A stretch of DNA of 64,000 bases from Chloroflexota bacterium (GTDB taxonomy: Bacteria; Chloroflexota; Anaerolineae; Anaerolineales; Villigracilaceae), in assembly GCA_013388855.1 (NCBI GenBank), contig JACAEM010000025.1, forward strand, positions 1 to 64,000, written 5' to 3'. A program made the position numbers and the translations under genes. The notes beneath the pieces are model-generated. The model did no database searches. It was given only the letters and a program-made list of their open reading frames with translations, and had not been told where the DNA came from. Below, piece after piece: positions 53,101 through 61,947 of the stretch (its first letter is position 1; the number at the start of each line of letters is the position of its first letter).

Positions 53101-54842
53101 ACGCCAGCGCGAATGGCGGCGGTCTGTTTGTCAATTCACCGAGCGCCACCTTGCGCGCCAACTATAGCAGCCCCACACTTACGAATGTGACCTTTAGTAG
53201 TAACACTGCAGCGCGCGGCGGCGGAATGTTTACACAAAATAGCAGCCCCGTATTGCTCAACGTGGTCTTTACCGGGAATGTGGCGAACGGTGGAGCGGGC
53301 GGCGGCATTAACAATCAGATACTCAATGAAGTGACCGATGAATATAGTATCCCGGTGCTCACCAATGTCACCTTCAGCGGTAACACGGCCAACGGCGGCG
53401 GGGGCCTGTTCAATAATCATAGTTATGCTGTTCTGACCAATGTCACGTTCAGTGGAAACACTGCCAATATCCGGGGCGGGGCGATCTTGAACGAGGGTGC
53501 GAACCCCATCCTGCGGAACGTGACCATTACCGGTAATGTTGCTCCGGCGGGAATGGGCGGCGCGATTCGGAACATCTTGAATGTTTCCCAAGTACCGAGT
53601 TACCCCCAGATCTATAACAGTATCTTGTGGGGCAATGGCGCCGACGAAATCACCAGCGATGGTACCGGCAGCACCACGATCATGGACAGTGTTGTACAGG
53701 GAGGATTCGCCGGGACAAACATCATCACGTCCGATCCCAATCTGGGTTCGCTTTCCAGTAATGGTGGGTTTACACAGACCCATGCATTGGGAGCGGGAAG
53801 TTCTGCCATCGATTCTGGCGGAGTGAATAGCGCCTGTGCTTCAACCGACCAACGCGGCGTTACCCGCCCGCAGGGCATTGCTTGTGATATTGGCGCATAT
53901 GAATATGATGGCATTCCAGCGCCGACGGCTACGAACACACCGATCACACTGACCGCCACACCCGTTCCTCCCACAACCACGTTTACCCCAACTGTCACGG
54001 CGACATTCATCCCGACGAATACCCCTGTTTCACCCACAGCCACCTTCACGCCAACAGCTACAAACACACCGCTCCCGGGCGCAAATGATATTCTCTACGT
54101 CAGTTCCACAACCGATGGCACAGTGGGCGGCGTTACATTTGCCGATGAGGATATTCTGTCTCTCAACAGGGCTACCGGCACGTGGTCCATGTATTTCGAC
54201 GGCTCGGATGTCGGCATTACCAGCGATGTTGATGCATTCGAACTGATGTCCAATGGAACGATATTGTTAAGTCTCGACGCCGATGGAACTGTGACAGGCT
54301 TCGGTTCCGTGGACGACTCGGATATCATCCGTTTTACCCCGACTTCGCTCGGCGCAAATACAGCGGGAACATTCAGCTGGTATTTTGATGGATCCGATGT
54401 TGGGTTAACCGCCACTGCAGAAGATGTGGATGCCATTGGCTTCGCCCCCGATGGAAGATTGATCGTCAGTACAAATGGCTCGTTTAGTGTTACCGGGGCA
54501 TCCGGCAATGACGAAGACCTGATTGCGTTCACTGCCACAGCGCTCGGCTCGACGACCAGCGGCACGTGGTCCATGTATTTCGACGGCTCGGATGTCGGCT
54601 TGAACGAAGCGACCTCCGAACAAATCAACGGTATTTGGATAGATCCGACCAACGCGAAGATCCATGTCACCACGATTGGTAATTTCTCTGTAACAGGCTT
54701 GAGTGGAAACGGCTCGGATATTTTTATCTGCACCCCCGGCACTTTGGGAGCCACTACAACCTGCACCTATTCATCCTATTGGCTTGGCGCTTCGAATGGC
54801 TTTGGCGGTGAAATAACGGACGGTATTCATATCATCCGATAG
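50181..54842 (+). CDS. Secreted beta-helix protein with duplicated choice-of-anchor-Q-like units and Thr/Pro linkers
   Basis: 1553 residues; AGGAG upstream, signal peptide 1-33 (ending VSA). Residues about 38-212 form a LamG-like jelly-roll. A Thr/Pro linker (FTPTNT-type repeats) leads to beta-helix unit 1 (from D304, VYRVST) and, after another linker, a near-copy unit 2 (from D819). Both have QLxxGVAVYGGFTGTET, NVTFSGNTA..GGG rungs and RGVTRPQG ends. After a third linker, residues about 1301-1553 hold three copies of a repeat with SMYFDGSDVG or SWYFDGSDVG. No membrane anchor or LPxTG is seen. It is homologous to the beta-helix of the sortase-fusion protein at 15221-20140. Likely an adhesin or extracellular matrix protein. 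Confidence 0.85.
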   Translation: MFAKRPAPAWYLYFFTAIAILASSVGVISVSAQTGFPSTGVLDTFDRANGPLGGNWTGATYGYAIASNRMDVGTGDAVFFNTQFGSDQEAFVTLTTVDSASSQQALILKAQSTNSLTAGLIAVLYDAVNSRVQVYTYSNAQGWVQRGTNIPVTFANGDQFGARANQTGIVDVYKNGALVASRTATAWTYTANGGYTGLWFVGASNAVLDNFGGGTVSTTPPNTPSITSTNTPTFTPTNTSASTSTNTPVFTPTHTATFTPTSVPASPTSTSTFTNTPLPTFTFTPSLTFTPSSTFTPTATSAPDVYRVSTGGSTVSTCGTSWADPCDLQYALSLASAGDELWVMQGTYMPGADRASTFQLKHGVAVYGGFTGTETARTQRNSDPASNGTVLSGDIGTAGVNSDNVYNVVTITGALSNIFILDGFTITRGNSNGSSGNGGGIYISNASPMLVNLIVSNNNASANGGGLFVNTPSATQRANYSGPTLTNVTFSNNTAARGGGMYAINANPVLTNVTFIGNSASGGAGGGMNNQTLNGAPTDEYSIPVLTNVTFSGNTATGGGGMANINSYAILNNVTFNGNSATRRGGAILNEYADPVLTNVTFSGNSSNDSGTAPVGGGAIMNLESDPVFRNVTFTGNSSASGGAIRNVQNSNPQISNSILWDDTTGEVTSDGTGNTTIIDSVVEGGFAGTNIITTDPNLSALANHGGYTQTHALGSGSSALDAGGANSTCAAADQRGVTRPQGVACDMGAFEYDGAPFPTPTNTATATLTSTPSNTPTITPTNIPGTPTLTSTATNTPIPTFTFTPTNTSMPTATSVPDVYRVSTNGSTIPTCGTSWANPCDLQYVLSFASAGDELWVMQGVYKPGNDRTSTFQLRNGVAVYGGFTGTETNRSQRNSNPSTNGTVLSGDIGTTGVNTDNVYNVVTILGNVSDVYLLDGFTVTAGNSNGSSGNGGGFLISNASPTLSNLIISNNNASANGGGLFVNSPSATLRANYSSPTLTNVTFSSNTAARGGGMFTQNSSPVLLNVVFTGNVANGGAGGGINNQILNEVTDEYSIPVLTNVTFSGNTANGGGGLFNNHSYAVLTNVTFSGNTANIRGGAILNEGANPILRNVTITGNVAPAGMGGAIRNILNVSQVPSYPQIYNSILWGNGADEITSDGTGSTTIMDSVVQGGFAGTNIITSDPNLGSLSSNGGFTQTHALGAGSSAIDSGGVNSACASTDQRGVTRPQGIACDIGAYEYDGIPAPTATNTPITLTATPVPPTTTFTPTVTATFIPTNTPVSPTATFTPTATNTPLPGANDILYVSSTTDGTVGGVTFADEDILSLNRATGTWSMYFDGSDVGITSDVDAFELMSNGTILLSLDADGTVTGFGSVDDSDIIRFTPTSLGANTAGTFSWYFDGSDVGLTATAEDVDAIGFAPDGRLIVSTNGSFSVTGASGNDEDLIAFTATALGSTTSGTWSMYFDGSDVGLNEATSEQINGIWIDPTNAKIHVTTIGNFSVTGLSGNGSDIFICTPGTLGATTTCTYSSYWLGASNGFGGEITDGIHIIR

Positions 54843-54943
54843 ATTTGTCGGACAACCCGCTGCTTTACCAAGCCTGCGCCTCCCTCCGTTTTCGGATTTT
54901 GTCCGCGCTTTGAAAGATTTTTCCATGCCTGTTGATGTAAAAT

Positions 54944-56386
54944 ATGAACATCGGCAGGCATGGGCATATGCCTCCGGCTGCATGTATCGAATTAATGAAT
55001 ACTATTTTTGATTCGAAACTATTTTCATCCATTCGCAATATCTCGATTGGGAAGAACGAGATTCGGTTTGGGATCATCGCCGCCACAGTGCTGGTGAGCC
55101 TCATCGCATCCTATTGGGGTTCGATGACCGTCCTTATTTTATTGATTGCGGCGGTTGCGGGCATTCCTGTTCTGCTTCTGCTGTTGAAGTATCCCAACCT
55201 TGGTTTTATCTTCATCCTATTGGGAGGATGGTTTGTCCCTGTCAAAGGACCTGGCGGATTCAACGCCTCCATCCTGATGGTGATCCTGATGCTGGTACTC
55301 TGGCTGATGGATATGTTCATTGTTAAACGGAAGTTTGAATTTATTCATTCCCGGGTCATTCGTCCAGCCGTATATTTTATGGTCGTATCTGTTGTTGCTT
55401 TTGGAGTGGGGCAGATCAAATGGTTCTCTTTTGCCAATCAGGCGCCGCTGGATGCACAGATTGGTGGTTTTGCGATCTATTTCTTCCTGGTTGCCGCCAT
55501 GATTATGACGGCGAACATTCTGCATGATGTCCGCTGGCTGAAGGCATTTGTCTGGACCTTTGTTGGATTGGGAACAATCTATGTTCTGTTTCGCGTGGCG
55601 AACCTGTCATTCATCGACAAGGTCTATTCAAGCGGAGTCTATGCCAACAGCATGTTTTGGACGTGGCTGGTGGCAATCCCATTGAGTCAGGCAATATTCA
55701 ACCATGAGCTAAAACTGAACCAGAGGCTGGTATTGTTTGCGATTGTGGGGGCAACCTTTTTTGTTGCGTTCTACCAGCAATACGACTGGAAATCGGGGTG
55801 GGTTCCGCCAGCGGTGGTGGTAGGTACGTTGCTGGCTCTGCGCTTTAAGAGATTGGCGCTCATGGCAATACCATTTGCCGTAATTATCGCGGGGTATCTT
55901 GCAATCGACCTAATCGCCACAGACAAATACAGCTGGGGTACGCGCGTCGATGCGTGGATTGTTGTTTTGGATATCAGCAAGACAAGCCCTTTGATCGGTT
56001 TGGGCTTTGCTAATTATTATTGGTACGCGCAGATCTTCGCCATTCGCGGGTATCATATTCGATTCAATTCCCACAGCCAGTTTGTCGATATCATTGCCCA
56101 GACTGGACTCTTGGGCTTAATTTTCTTCTTCTGGATATTATTCGAAATAGGCCGTCTCAGTTGGAATCTTTTGACCAGATTGTCATCCGGTTTTGAGCGC
56201 GGATATGCCTACGGCGTCTTTGCCGGGGTCATGGGCTCGCTCATGGCATCATTTCTGGTGGACTGGGTTCTGCCTTTCGCCTACAACATCGGACTGGATG
56301 GGGTCCGTGCAAGCATACTACCTTGGATATTTTTCGGCGCTTTGGTCGCCCTTGAACAGATCAACAAAGAAAAATTATATTCATAG
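54944..56386 (+). CDS. O-antigen ligase/polymerase family membrane protein
   Basis: 480 residues; the start is uncertain (ATG 54944, 54968 or 54995, none with a clear Shine-Dalgarno). About eleven helices. The Wzy_C-like part contains GLGFANYYWYAQ and the FNSHSQFVDIIAQTGLLGLIFFF segment with the conserved His. It is distinct from the ligase-like protein at 29448, without TPRs. It could be the repeat-unit polymerase while the other acts as a ligase, or the reverse. Confidence 0.85.
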   Translation: MNIGRHGHMPPAACIELMNTIFDSKLFSSIRNISIGKNEIRFGIIAATVLVSLIASYWGSMTVLILLIAAVAGIPVLLLLLKYPNLGFIFILLGGWFVPVKGPGGFNASILMVILMLVLWLMDMFIVKRKFEFIHSRVIRPAVYFMVVSVVAFGVGQIKWFSFANQAPLDAQIGGFAIYFFLVAAMIMTANILHDVRWLKAFVWTFVGLGTIYVLFRVANLSFIDKVYSSGVYANSMFWTWLVAIPLSQAIFNHELKLNQRLVLFAIVGATFFVAFYQQYDWKSGWVPPAVVVGTLLALRFKRLALMAIPFAVIIAGYLAIDLIATDKYSWGTRVDAWIVVLDISKTSPLIGLGFANYYWYAQIFAIRGYHIRFNSHSQFVDIIAQTGLLGLIFFFWILFEIGRLSWNLLTRLSSGFERGYAYGVFAGVMGSLMASFLVDWVLPFAYNIGLDGVRASILPWIFFGALVALEQINKEKLYS

Positions 56387-56397
56387 AGAGGTCATAC

Positions 56398-57150
56398 ATG
56401 GAAGAATTGATCGGTCTAATCCCTGCGGCTGGGAAGGGAGTTCGATTGGGATTGCCGTACCCCAAAGAGTTGTATCCTGTTATTCGGAATAATCACTATA
56501 AGCCGATCTCGCAGTTTGTGGTGGATAACCTGGTCAACGCCGGGTTGAAACATATCGTCTTTGTCATCAACGAGACCAAGCATCAGTTGATCGGCTACTT
56601 CGGCAACGGAATGCGCTTCGGCTGCGACATCAGTTATGTGGTGCAGGAGGTGGTGGAAGGCAAGACCAAGTCCACCTCGCCGGGGCTGGCGCACGCGCTG
56701 GATTCGGCGTATCACCTCGTGAAGGGCAAGACGGTCTTCTTCGGCATGGCGGACACGCTGATGAAGCCCAACGACATCTTCAAGCGGGTCTATGCTGCCG
56801 CCTCGCCCGATGACGATGTGTTATTCGGCATGTTCACCACCGACCGCCCCGAAAAGTTCGGCATGGTGCGCATGGACGGGAGCAACCGCGTCATCCAGAT
56901 CGACGATAAGCCGAAGCAGACTGATCTGACCCAGATGTGGGGCTGTATCGTATGGCGTCCGAAGTTCACCGAATATTTGCACAAATGCGTCTTCGAGGAG
57001 GGCATCTCCGATTTTGCGAAGATCATGAATGACGCCATTGCGCTGGGGATGAAATTCAAGGGTGTTCATATGGAAGATGGTACATACATCGACCTGGGAA
57101 CATACGACGAGATCGCCGAACTAGACCGCAAATATCGAGGGGAGGAATAG
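56398..57150 (+). CDS. Sugar-1-phosphate nucleotidyltransferase (RmlA/GlmU-N like)
   Basis: 250 residues; GAGAGGT upstream. LIPAAGKGVRLGLPYPKEL is the nucleotide-binding loop, then GMADTLMKP with the metal-binding Asp and DGTYIDLGTYDEIAEL near the C-terminus. It makes an NDP-sugar donor for the locus, perhaps dTDP- or UDP-glucose-like. It could supply the missing heptose guanylyl/adenylyl-transferase step, but the sequence looks closer to RmlA/GalU types. Codon use is richer in G+C than in the gene before it. Confidence 0.85.
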   Translation: MEELIGLIPAAGKGVRLGLPYPKELYPVIRNNHYKPISQFVVDNLVNAGLKHIVFVINETKHQLIGYFGNGMRFGCDISYVVQEVVEGKTKSTSPGLAHALDSAYHLVKGKTVFFGMADTLMKPNDIFKRVYAAASPDDDVLFGMFTTDRPEKFGMVRMDGSNRVIQIDDKPKQTDLTQMWGCIVWRPKFTEYLHKCVFEEGISDFAKIMNDAIALGMKFKGVHMEDGTYIDLGTYDEIAELDRKYRGEE

Positions 57151-58107
57151 ATGTCAGGAAGAACAACCAAATCGCAGGTCCAGAAAGGAATCGATGGACA
57201 GGTCGTGGATATGTCCATTGTGCTGGTGTGCTGGAACAACAAGGCATATCTCGATCCGTGTTTGAAATCCCTTTACGAAGGCGGGTTGAAGTGTTCGTTC
57301 GATGTGGTGGTGGTGGATAACGGCTCGACGGACGGCAGTCAGCAGATGCTGGCGGAGAAGTATCCGCAGGTGAAGTTGATTCAGAACGCGAGCAATGTAG
57401 GCTTGGGCAAGGCGAGCAACCAGGGCATCGAGGCGACGAACGGACGCTATGTGCTGCTGCTGAACAACGATACGATTGTGAACGGTCCCGCGCTGGACGT
57501 GCTGGTGGAATATCTGGACGCGCATCCCGAAGCGGGCGCGGCGGCGGGAAAACTGCTCAACCCCGACGGTTCGTTCCAGTCGGGATACGCGCCGTTTTCC
57601 ACGCTGCTGGAGGAGTTCCTGATTGTCACGCACATCGGCGAGAGGTTGTGGCCCGGCTATCCCTCGCACGGTGACTCGAACGAAATCAAGGAAACGGGCT
57701 GGATGAGTTCGGCGTGTCTGTTGGTGCGCCGCGCCGCGCTCGACCAGATCGGTCTGCTCGATGAGAGTTACTTCATTTACGGCGACGAGGCGGATTTGCA
57801 ATACCGTTTGAACAAGGCGGGCTGGAAGGTAGTCTTTCTACCAAACTCCTCCATCATCCACTTCGGCGGGCGGAGCATGGATCGCTGGAAGCGGCGCAAG
57901 ATGGTCTATCGCGGCAAGATGATGTTCTATAAAAAGAACTACGGTTTTTTTAGCACGCTTCTCCTGCGGGCAATGTTCTTCGTGATGAGCCTGTTGAAAT
58001 TGCTGATTTGGTGCATCGGTTTTCTGATCCCCAGCCGCAATGACCAGGCAAAGAAGGAGCTGCGCTCCAATATCGATGTAATGGCGCTATGCCTTAACCT
58101 GAAGTAA
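57151..58107 (+). CDS. GT2 family glycosyltransferase, rhamnosyltransferase (WbbL)-like
   Basis: 318 residues; ATG follows directly after the previous stop, GGGGAGG upstream. SIVLVCWNNKAYLDPCLKS, VVVVDNGSTDGSQQ, VGLGKASNQGIE and LLLNNDTIV are the hallmark motifs of the rhamnosyltransferase-like GT2 group; TGWMSSACLLVRR and DEADLQYRLNKAGW follow. A C-terminal helix (about residues 268-292) anchors it. Donor is probably a dTDP- or UDP-sugar from the previous gene. Confidence 0.9.
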   Translation: MSGRTTKSQVQKGIDGQVVDMSIVLVCWNNKAYLDPCLKSLYEGGLKCSFDVVVVDNGSTDGSQQMLAEKYPQVKLIQNASNVGLGKASNQGIEATNGRYVLLLNNDTIVNGPALDVLVEYLDAHPEAGAAAGKLLNPDGSFQSGYAPFSTLLEEFLIVTHIGERLWPGYPSHGDSNEIKETGWMSSACLLVRRAALDQIGLLDESYFIYGDEADLQYRLNKAGWKVVFLPNSSIIHFGGRSMDRWKRRKMVYRGKMMFYKKNYGFFSTLLLRAMFFVMSLLKLLIWCIGFLIPSRNDQAKKELRSNIDVMALCLNLK

Positions 58108-58128
58108 AGTTGTCCAACAACCTTTCCA

Positions 58129-58185
58129 GCCACAGGGCTCACAGAGTCCCTTGAGTTTTCTCAGAGTCTCTGCGTTCTCTGTGGC
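58129..58185. repeat. GCCACAG...CTGTGGC palindromic repeat
   Basis: Outer arms GCCACAG and CTGTGGC enclose CACAGAGTCCC, CTCAGAGTCTC and TGCGTTCTCTG segments that can pair imperfectly. It lies in the gap between two glycosyltransferase genes; no coding content. Confidence 0.6.
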
Positions 58186-58202
58186 AAAATTTTAAACCCG
58201 CC

Positions 58203-59429
58203 ATGAAAATCCTTTTCCTCACCCAGATCGTACCTTTTCCTCCCGATGCAGGACCCAAAGTCAAGACCTATCATGTATTAAGAGCATTAATAGGACAGGG
58301 GCATTCTGTAACTTTGGTCTCATTTGTTCGTCCAGAAGAAGTGTCACATATTTCTGCTTTGGAGAAAATCTGTGACTCCGTCCACGTGGTGCCGATCCGT
58401 CGGTCTCGAATAGCGGATATTGGCTACATGATCCGAAGTTATCTGACAACTCGTCCATTCCTGATCGAAAGGGACGATTTGCGCCCAATGCAGGAGCTTG
58501 TCAACAAGCTGGTCAAGGAAGGCGATTTCCAATTTATCCATGCCGACCAGTTGACCATGGTGCAGTTCGCAATCAGGGGGGCATCCGCCTTTCCCGATAA
58601 AAAACCGAAAGTTATCTTCGATGCTCACAACGCGGTCTGGTCCATCGTGGAAAGGATGCAAGAGAATGCGCGCTGGTTTCTGAAGCCGGTCCTTGGCGTG
58701 GAAGCCAGACGGGTGAAGCGCTACGAAGGCGAATTGCTGAAAACGGTTGATCACGTACTGGCGGTCACCGATGTGGACCGTGTTGGGTTGCAAGAAGCGT
58801 TGCACTTTTCAAAGATAAAGCAAGGCGACCGCGTTGCCCCAATCACGGTGGTGCCCATTGCAGTGGATACGCAGAAACTTCAACCGGTGAAGCGCAAGGC
58901 GGGCTCCAGAAACATCGTCACGCTGGGGACCTTGCACTATCCGCCCAATGCTGATGGCATCCGTTGGTTCTTCAATGAGGTGTTTCCGTTGATCCGCAAG
59001 CGCGTACCGGAGGCAACGCTGACCATCATCGGCAAGAATCCGCCGCAGGATTTTCTCGATCTGGCCGCGCGCGAGCCGGATGCCGTTAAAGTGACCGGCT
59101 ACGTCCCCGAACTGGTTCCCTATCTGGAGCAAAGTGCTTTGATGGTGGTGCCGGTCCGGGCGGGCGGCGGGATGCGTGTCCGCATTTTGGAAGCGTTTGC
59201 CTATGCCATGCCCGTCGTCACGACAACCATTGGCTTGGAGGGCATTCATGCCGAGCTGGAAAAGGATGTGTTGGTTGCGGATACGGCAGAGGATTTTGCG
59301 AATCGGGTCAGTAATTTACTGGAAGATATTTCATTGCAGGAAAAACTCTCAAAGAATGGAAGGCATTTAGCGGAAACAAAGTACGATTGGCAGGTTGTAT
59401 TGGATGCAATGAGACCGATTTATGAGTGA
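58203..59429 (+). CDS. GT4 family glycosyltransferase
   Basis: 408 residues. FLTQIVPFPPDAGPKVKTYH at the N-terminus, IVTLGTLHYPPNADGIRWFF and ALMVVPVRAGGGMRVRILEAF in the donor domain. It is a paralogue of the gene at 48812 (same N-terminal and RAGGG/SGGG motifs). Its stop overlaps the next ATG by 8 bases. No strong Shine-Dalgarno. Confidence 0.9.
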   Translation: MKILFLTQIVPFPPDAGPKVKTYHVLRALIGQGHSVTLVSFVRPEEVSHISALEKICDSVHVVPIRRSRIADIGYMIRSYLTTRPFLIERDDLRPMQELVNKLVKEGDFQFIHADQLTMVQFAIRGASAFPDKKPKVIFDAHNAVWSIVERMQENARWFLKPVLGVEARRVKRYEGELLKTVDHVLAVTDVDRVGLQEALHFSKIKQGDRVAPITVVPIAVDTQKLQPVKRKAGSRNIVTLGTLHYPPNADGIRWFFNEVFPLIRKRVPEATLTIIGKNPPQDFLDLAAREPDAVKVTGYVPELVPYLEQSALMVVPVRAGGGMRVRILEAFAYAMPVVTTTIGLEGIHAELEKDVLVADTAEDFANRVSNLLEDISLQEKLSKNGRHLAETKYDWQVVLDAMRPIYE

Positions 59430-60759
59430 TGCAATGAGCAGGAATTCAATTCAGAGGATCTGGAGTCAGGTTGGGCGGCGCCCTCTTCCACTGATCATTT
59501 TAATATCTGTGTTGCTCCGAGTGGCAGTCGCTTTTGCGATGGGCGATACCGTCGTTGAATTGCCGGGCGTCTTCGACCAGGTCTCGTATCACAACCTGGC
59601 GCTGCGTGTGCTCGGCGGTCACGGCTTTTCTTTTGGCGAATTGTGGTGGCCCATCACCCCTGCGGATGCCCCGACCGCGCACTGGAGTTTTCTCTACACA
59701 CTTTATCTGGTATTTGTCTATTTCCTCTTTGGCCCGCATCCCCTCGTCGCACGGATTTTGCAAGCCATCATCGTCGGCATTCTCCATCCCTACATCACCT
59801 ATCATCTTGGCGAAAAGCTTTTCTCCAGGAACATCGGTCTTGTTGCTGCCGCAATCACAGCAGTGTACGTTTACTTCTTCTATTACGGCGCGGCGCTCAT
59901 GACCGAACCGTTCTACATCACCGCCATCCTGCTCACTCTGTGGATTGGAATCCGGCTTTCCGAAAGCACTAACACCAAACTGGATGTCAAACTCGGTCTT
60001 GCCTTGGGACTTTCCCTTGCAATCACACTTTTATTGAGACAGGTCTTTTTACTCTTAATCCCGTTCTTTTTTATCTGGATCTGGATCGCCCGTTTCCGAC
60101 TCGGCCGACGCGTGCCTCTGTTTTCGACAATCCTTTCAATCGTCGTAGTTGCTGCCCTTATCCTGCCGGTTACGCTCTACAATTATTCCCGCTTTGGAAG
60201 ATTTGTCCTGCTCAACACCAATTCGGGCTATGCCTTCTTCTGGGGGAATAACCCCATCTACGGGACGAAGTTCATCCCCATCCTTTCGACTCCCGAATAT
60301 CAGACGATGATCCCTGAAGAGGTTCGGCATTTGGACGAAGCGGCATTAGACCAGGAACTGCTCAAACGCGGTATCCAGTTCGTGATTGACGATCCGATGC
60401 GTTATGTCCTGTTGTCACTGAGTCGCATCCCCCCTTATTTCATGTTCTGGTACTCGTCCGAATCCAGCATGTTGAGCAATATCTCGCGCATCGGCAGTTT
60501 CGGGGTCTTTCTGCCGTTCATGCTGTATGGATTGTTCCTGACGATCAGAAAGAACCGTGGATTCTGGAACCTGGTGTTTTCACCGCAGGGATTGATGATG
60601 CTTTTTGCTCTGGTGTATTCCGGCGTGCATATCCTCACATGGACATTGATCCGCTACCGGCTTCCCGTGGACGCGGTTTTGATCCCGTTTGCTGGTCTGG
60701 CTTTATTGGATGTCGCAGAACGATTGACCAAAGGTCGTTATAAACTGGTAACTGTATAG
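59422..60759 (+). CDS. GT39/ArnT-like polytopic membrane glycosyltransferase
   Basis: 445 residues, about ten helices. After the first helix, VVELPGVFDQVSYHNLALRVL has the acidic loop residues (Asp) of PMT/ArnT proteins, and ADAPTAHWSFLYTLYLVFVY resembles the RxPlY-type segment. Such enzymes transfer sugars from polyprenyl-phosphate donors on the outer face; the GT2 polyprenyl-phosphate-sugar synthase at 26511 is a candidate donor source. It could glycosylate a protein or decorate the polymer. Confidence 0.8.
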   Translation: MSDAMSRNSIQRIWSQVGRRPLPLIILISVLLRVAVAFAMGDTVVELPGVFDQVSYHNLALRVLGGHGFSFGELWWPITPADAPTAHWSFLYTLYLVFVYFLFGPHPLVARILQAIIVGILHPYITYHLGEKLFSRNIGLVAAAITAVYVYFFYYGAALMTEPFYITAILLTLWIGIRLSESTNTKLDVKLGLALGLSLAITLLLRQVFLLLIPFFFIWIWIARFRLGRRVPLFSTILSIVVVAALILPVTLYNYSRFGRFVLLNTNSGYAFFWGNNPIYGTKFIPILSTPEYQTMIPEEVRHLDEAALDQELLKRGIQFVIDDPMRYVLLSLSRIPPYFMFWYSSESSMLSNISRIGSFGVFLPFMLYGLFLTIRKNRGFWNLVFSPQGLMMLFALVYSGVHILTWTLIRYRLPVDAVLIPFAGLALLDVAERLTKGRYKLVTV

Positions 60760-60768
60760 GGAGTTGGC

Positions 60769-61947
60769 ATGAAAAAGATCAATCGCGTTATTGTTATTGT
60801 TTTGGATGGTGTTGGTGCCGGTGAAGCGCCCGATGCGGCGGCATACGGTGATGTGGGCAGCAACTCACTTGGCAATGTGGCGCGCGCCATCGGCGGGTTG
60901 AAGACCCCACACATGTACGAACTGGGGTTGGGCAACATCACTCCGATCCTTGGCGTGCCCGAAAATAAAAATGCGCGCGGCGCCTTTGGCAGGTTTCAAC
61001 CGAAATCGGCGGGCAAGGACACAGTTATCGGTCACTGGGAGATGATGGGCATCTATCTGCCGGTGGCTTTCCCGACTTACCCAAACGGTTTCCCAGCCGA
61101 TGTGCTTGATTCGTTCCGAAAAGCGACCGGACGCGATGTGCTCGGCAACAAGCCTGCTTCCGGCACGGAGATTCTCGTTGAACTCGGCGTCGAACACATG
61201 CAGACGGGCAAACCTATCGTCTACACCTCCGCCGACAGTGTCTTTCAGATCGCGGCGCATGAAGAAGTGATTCCGCTCGAAGAGTTGTACGATATGTGCC
61301 TGAAGGCGCGTAGCGTCCTAGTGGGGGAGCATGGCGTCGGTCGTGTGATTGCTCGCCCGTTTTTGGGAGACAAGCCGGAGAATTTCAAGCGCACCCACCA
61401 CCGCAGAGACTATCCGCGCGACCCCGAATATCCCACCATGATGCAAAAGCTGGTGGCAGCCGGGAAGGATGTCTACTCGGTCGGCAAGATCGACGATATT
61501 TTCAATCATCAGGGTATCACGAAAAAGAATCATGTCCTGACCAATGTGGAAAGCCTCGATGTCACGCTCAAATTGCTCGAAGAGGATTTTGAAGGTTTGA
61601 TGTTCATTAACCTGATCGAATTCGACATGATCTATGGCCACCGCAACGACCCGCGCGGGTATGCAGATGCCCTCGAACAGTTTGACAGCTACATCCCTGA
61701 GATCGAAAAACGGCTCAAGCCCGGTGACATGGTCATTGTCACCGGCGATCACGGCGTGGATCCCACCACACCTGGCACCGATCATTCGCGCGAATACGTT
61801 CCACTGTTGGTGTTTGGTCCGCATATCAAACACGGCGTGAATCTGGGTGATCGTGGCAGCCTTGCCGACATTGCCGGGACAATGGCCGAAATCTTCTCGT
61901 TGGAACCCCAGCCCATCGGTGAAAGCTTCTTAAAGGAAATTATTTAA
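60769..61947 (+). CDS. deoB: Phosphopentomutase
   Basis: 392 residues; GGAG upstream. IVIVLDGVGAGEAPDA holds metal-binding Asp; AGKDTVIGHWEMMG has the catalytic Thr (KDT); NLIEFDMIYGHRNDPRGYA and VTGDHGVDPTTPGTDHSREY are alkaline-phosphatase-superfamily metal sites; PLLVFGP near the end. It interconverts ribose 1- and 5-phosphate in nucleoside salvage. It lies downstream of the glycan genes with a 9-bp gap from the GT39-like gene, so it may be co-transcribed, but its role is housekeeping. Confidence 0.95.
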   Translation: MKKINRVIVIVLDGVGAGEAPDAAAYGDVGSNSLGNVARAIGGLKTPHMYELGLGNITPILGVPENKNARGAFGRFQPKSAGKDTVIGHWEMMGIYLPVAFPTYPNGFPADVLDSFRKATGRDVLGNKPASGTEILVELGVEHMQTGKPIVYTSADSVFQIAAHEEVIPLEELYDMCLKARSVLVGEHGVGRVIARPFLGDKPENFKRTHHRRDYPRDPEYPTMMQKLVAAGKDVYSVGKIDDIFNHQGITKKNHVLTNVESLDVTLKLLEEDFEGLMFINLIEFDMIYGHRNDPRGYADALEQFDSYIPEIEKRLKPGDMVIVTGDHGVDPTTPGTDHSREYVPLLVFGPHIKHGVNLGDRGSLADIAGTMAEIFSLEPQPIGESFLKEII

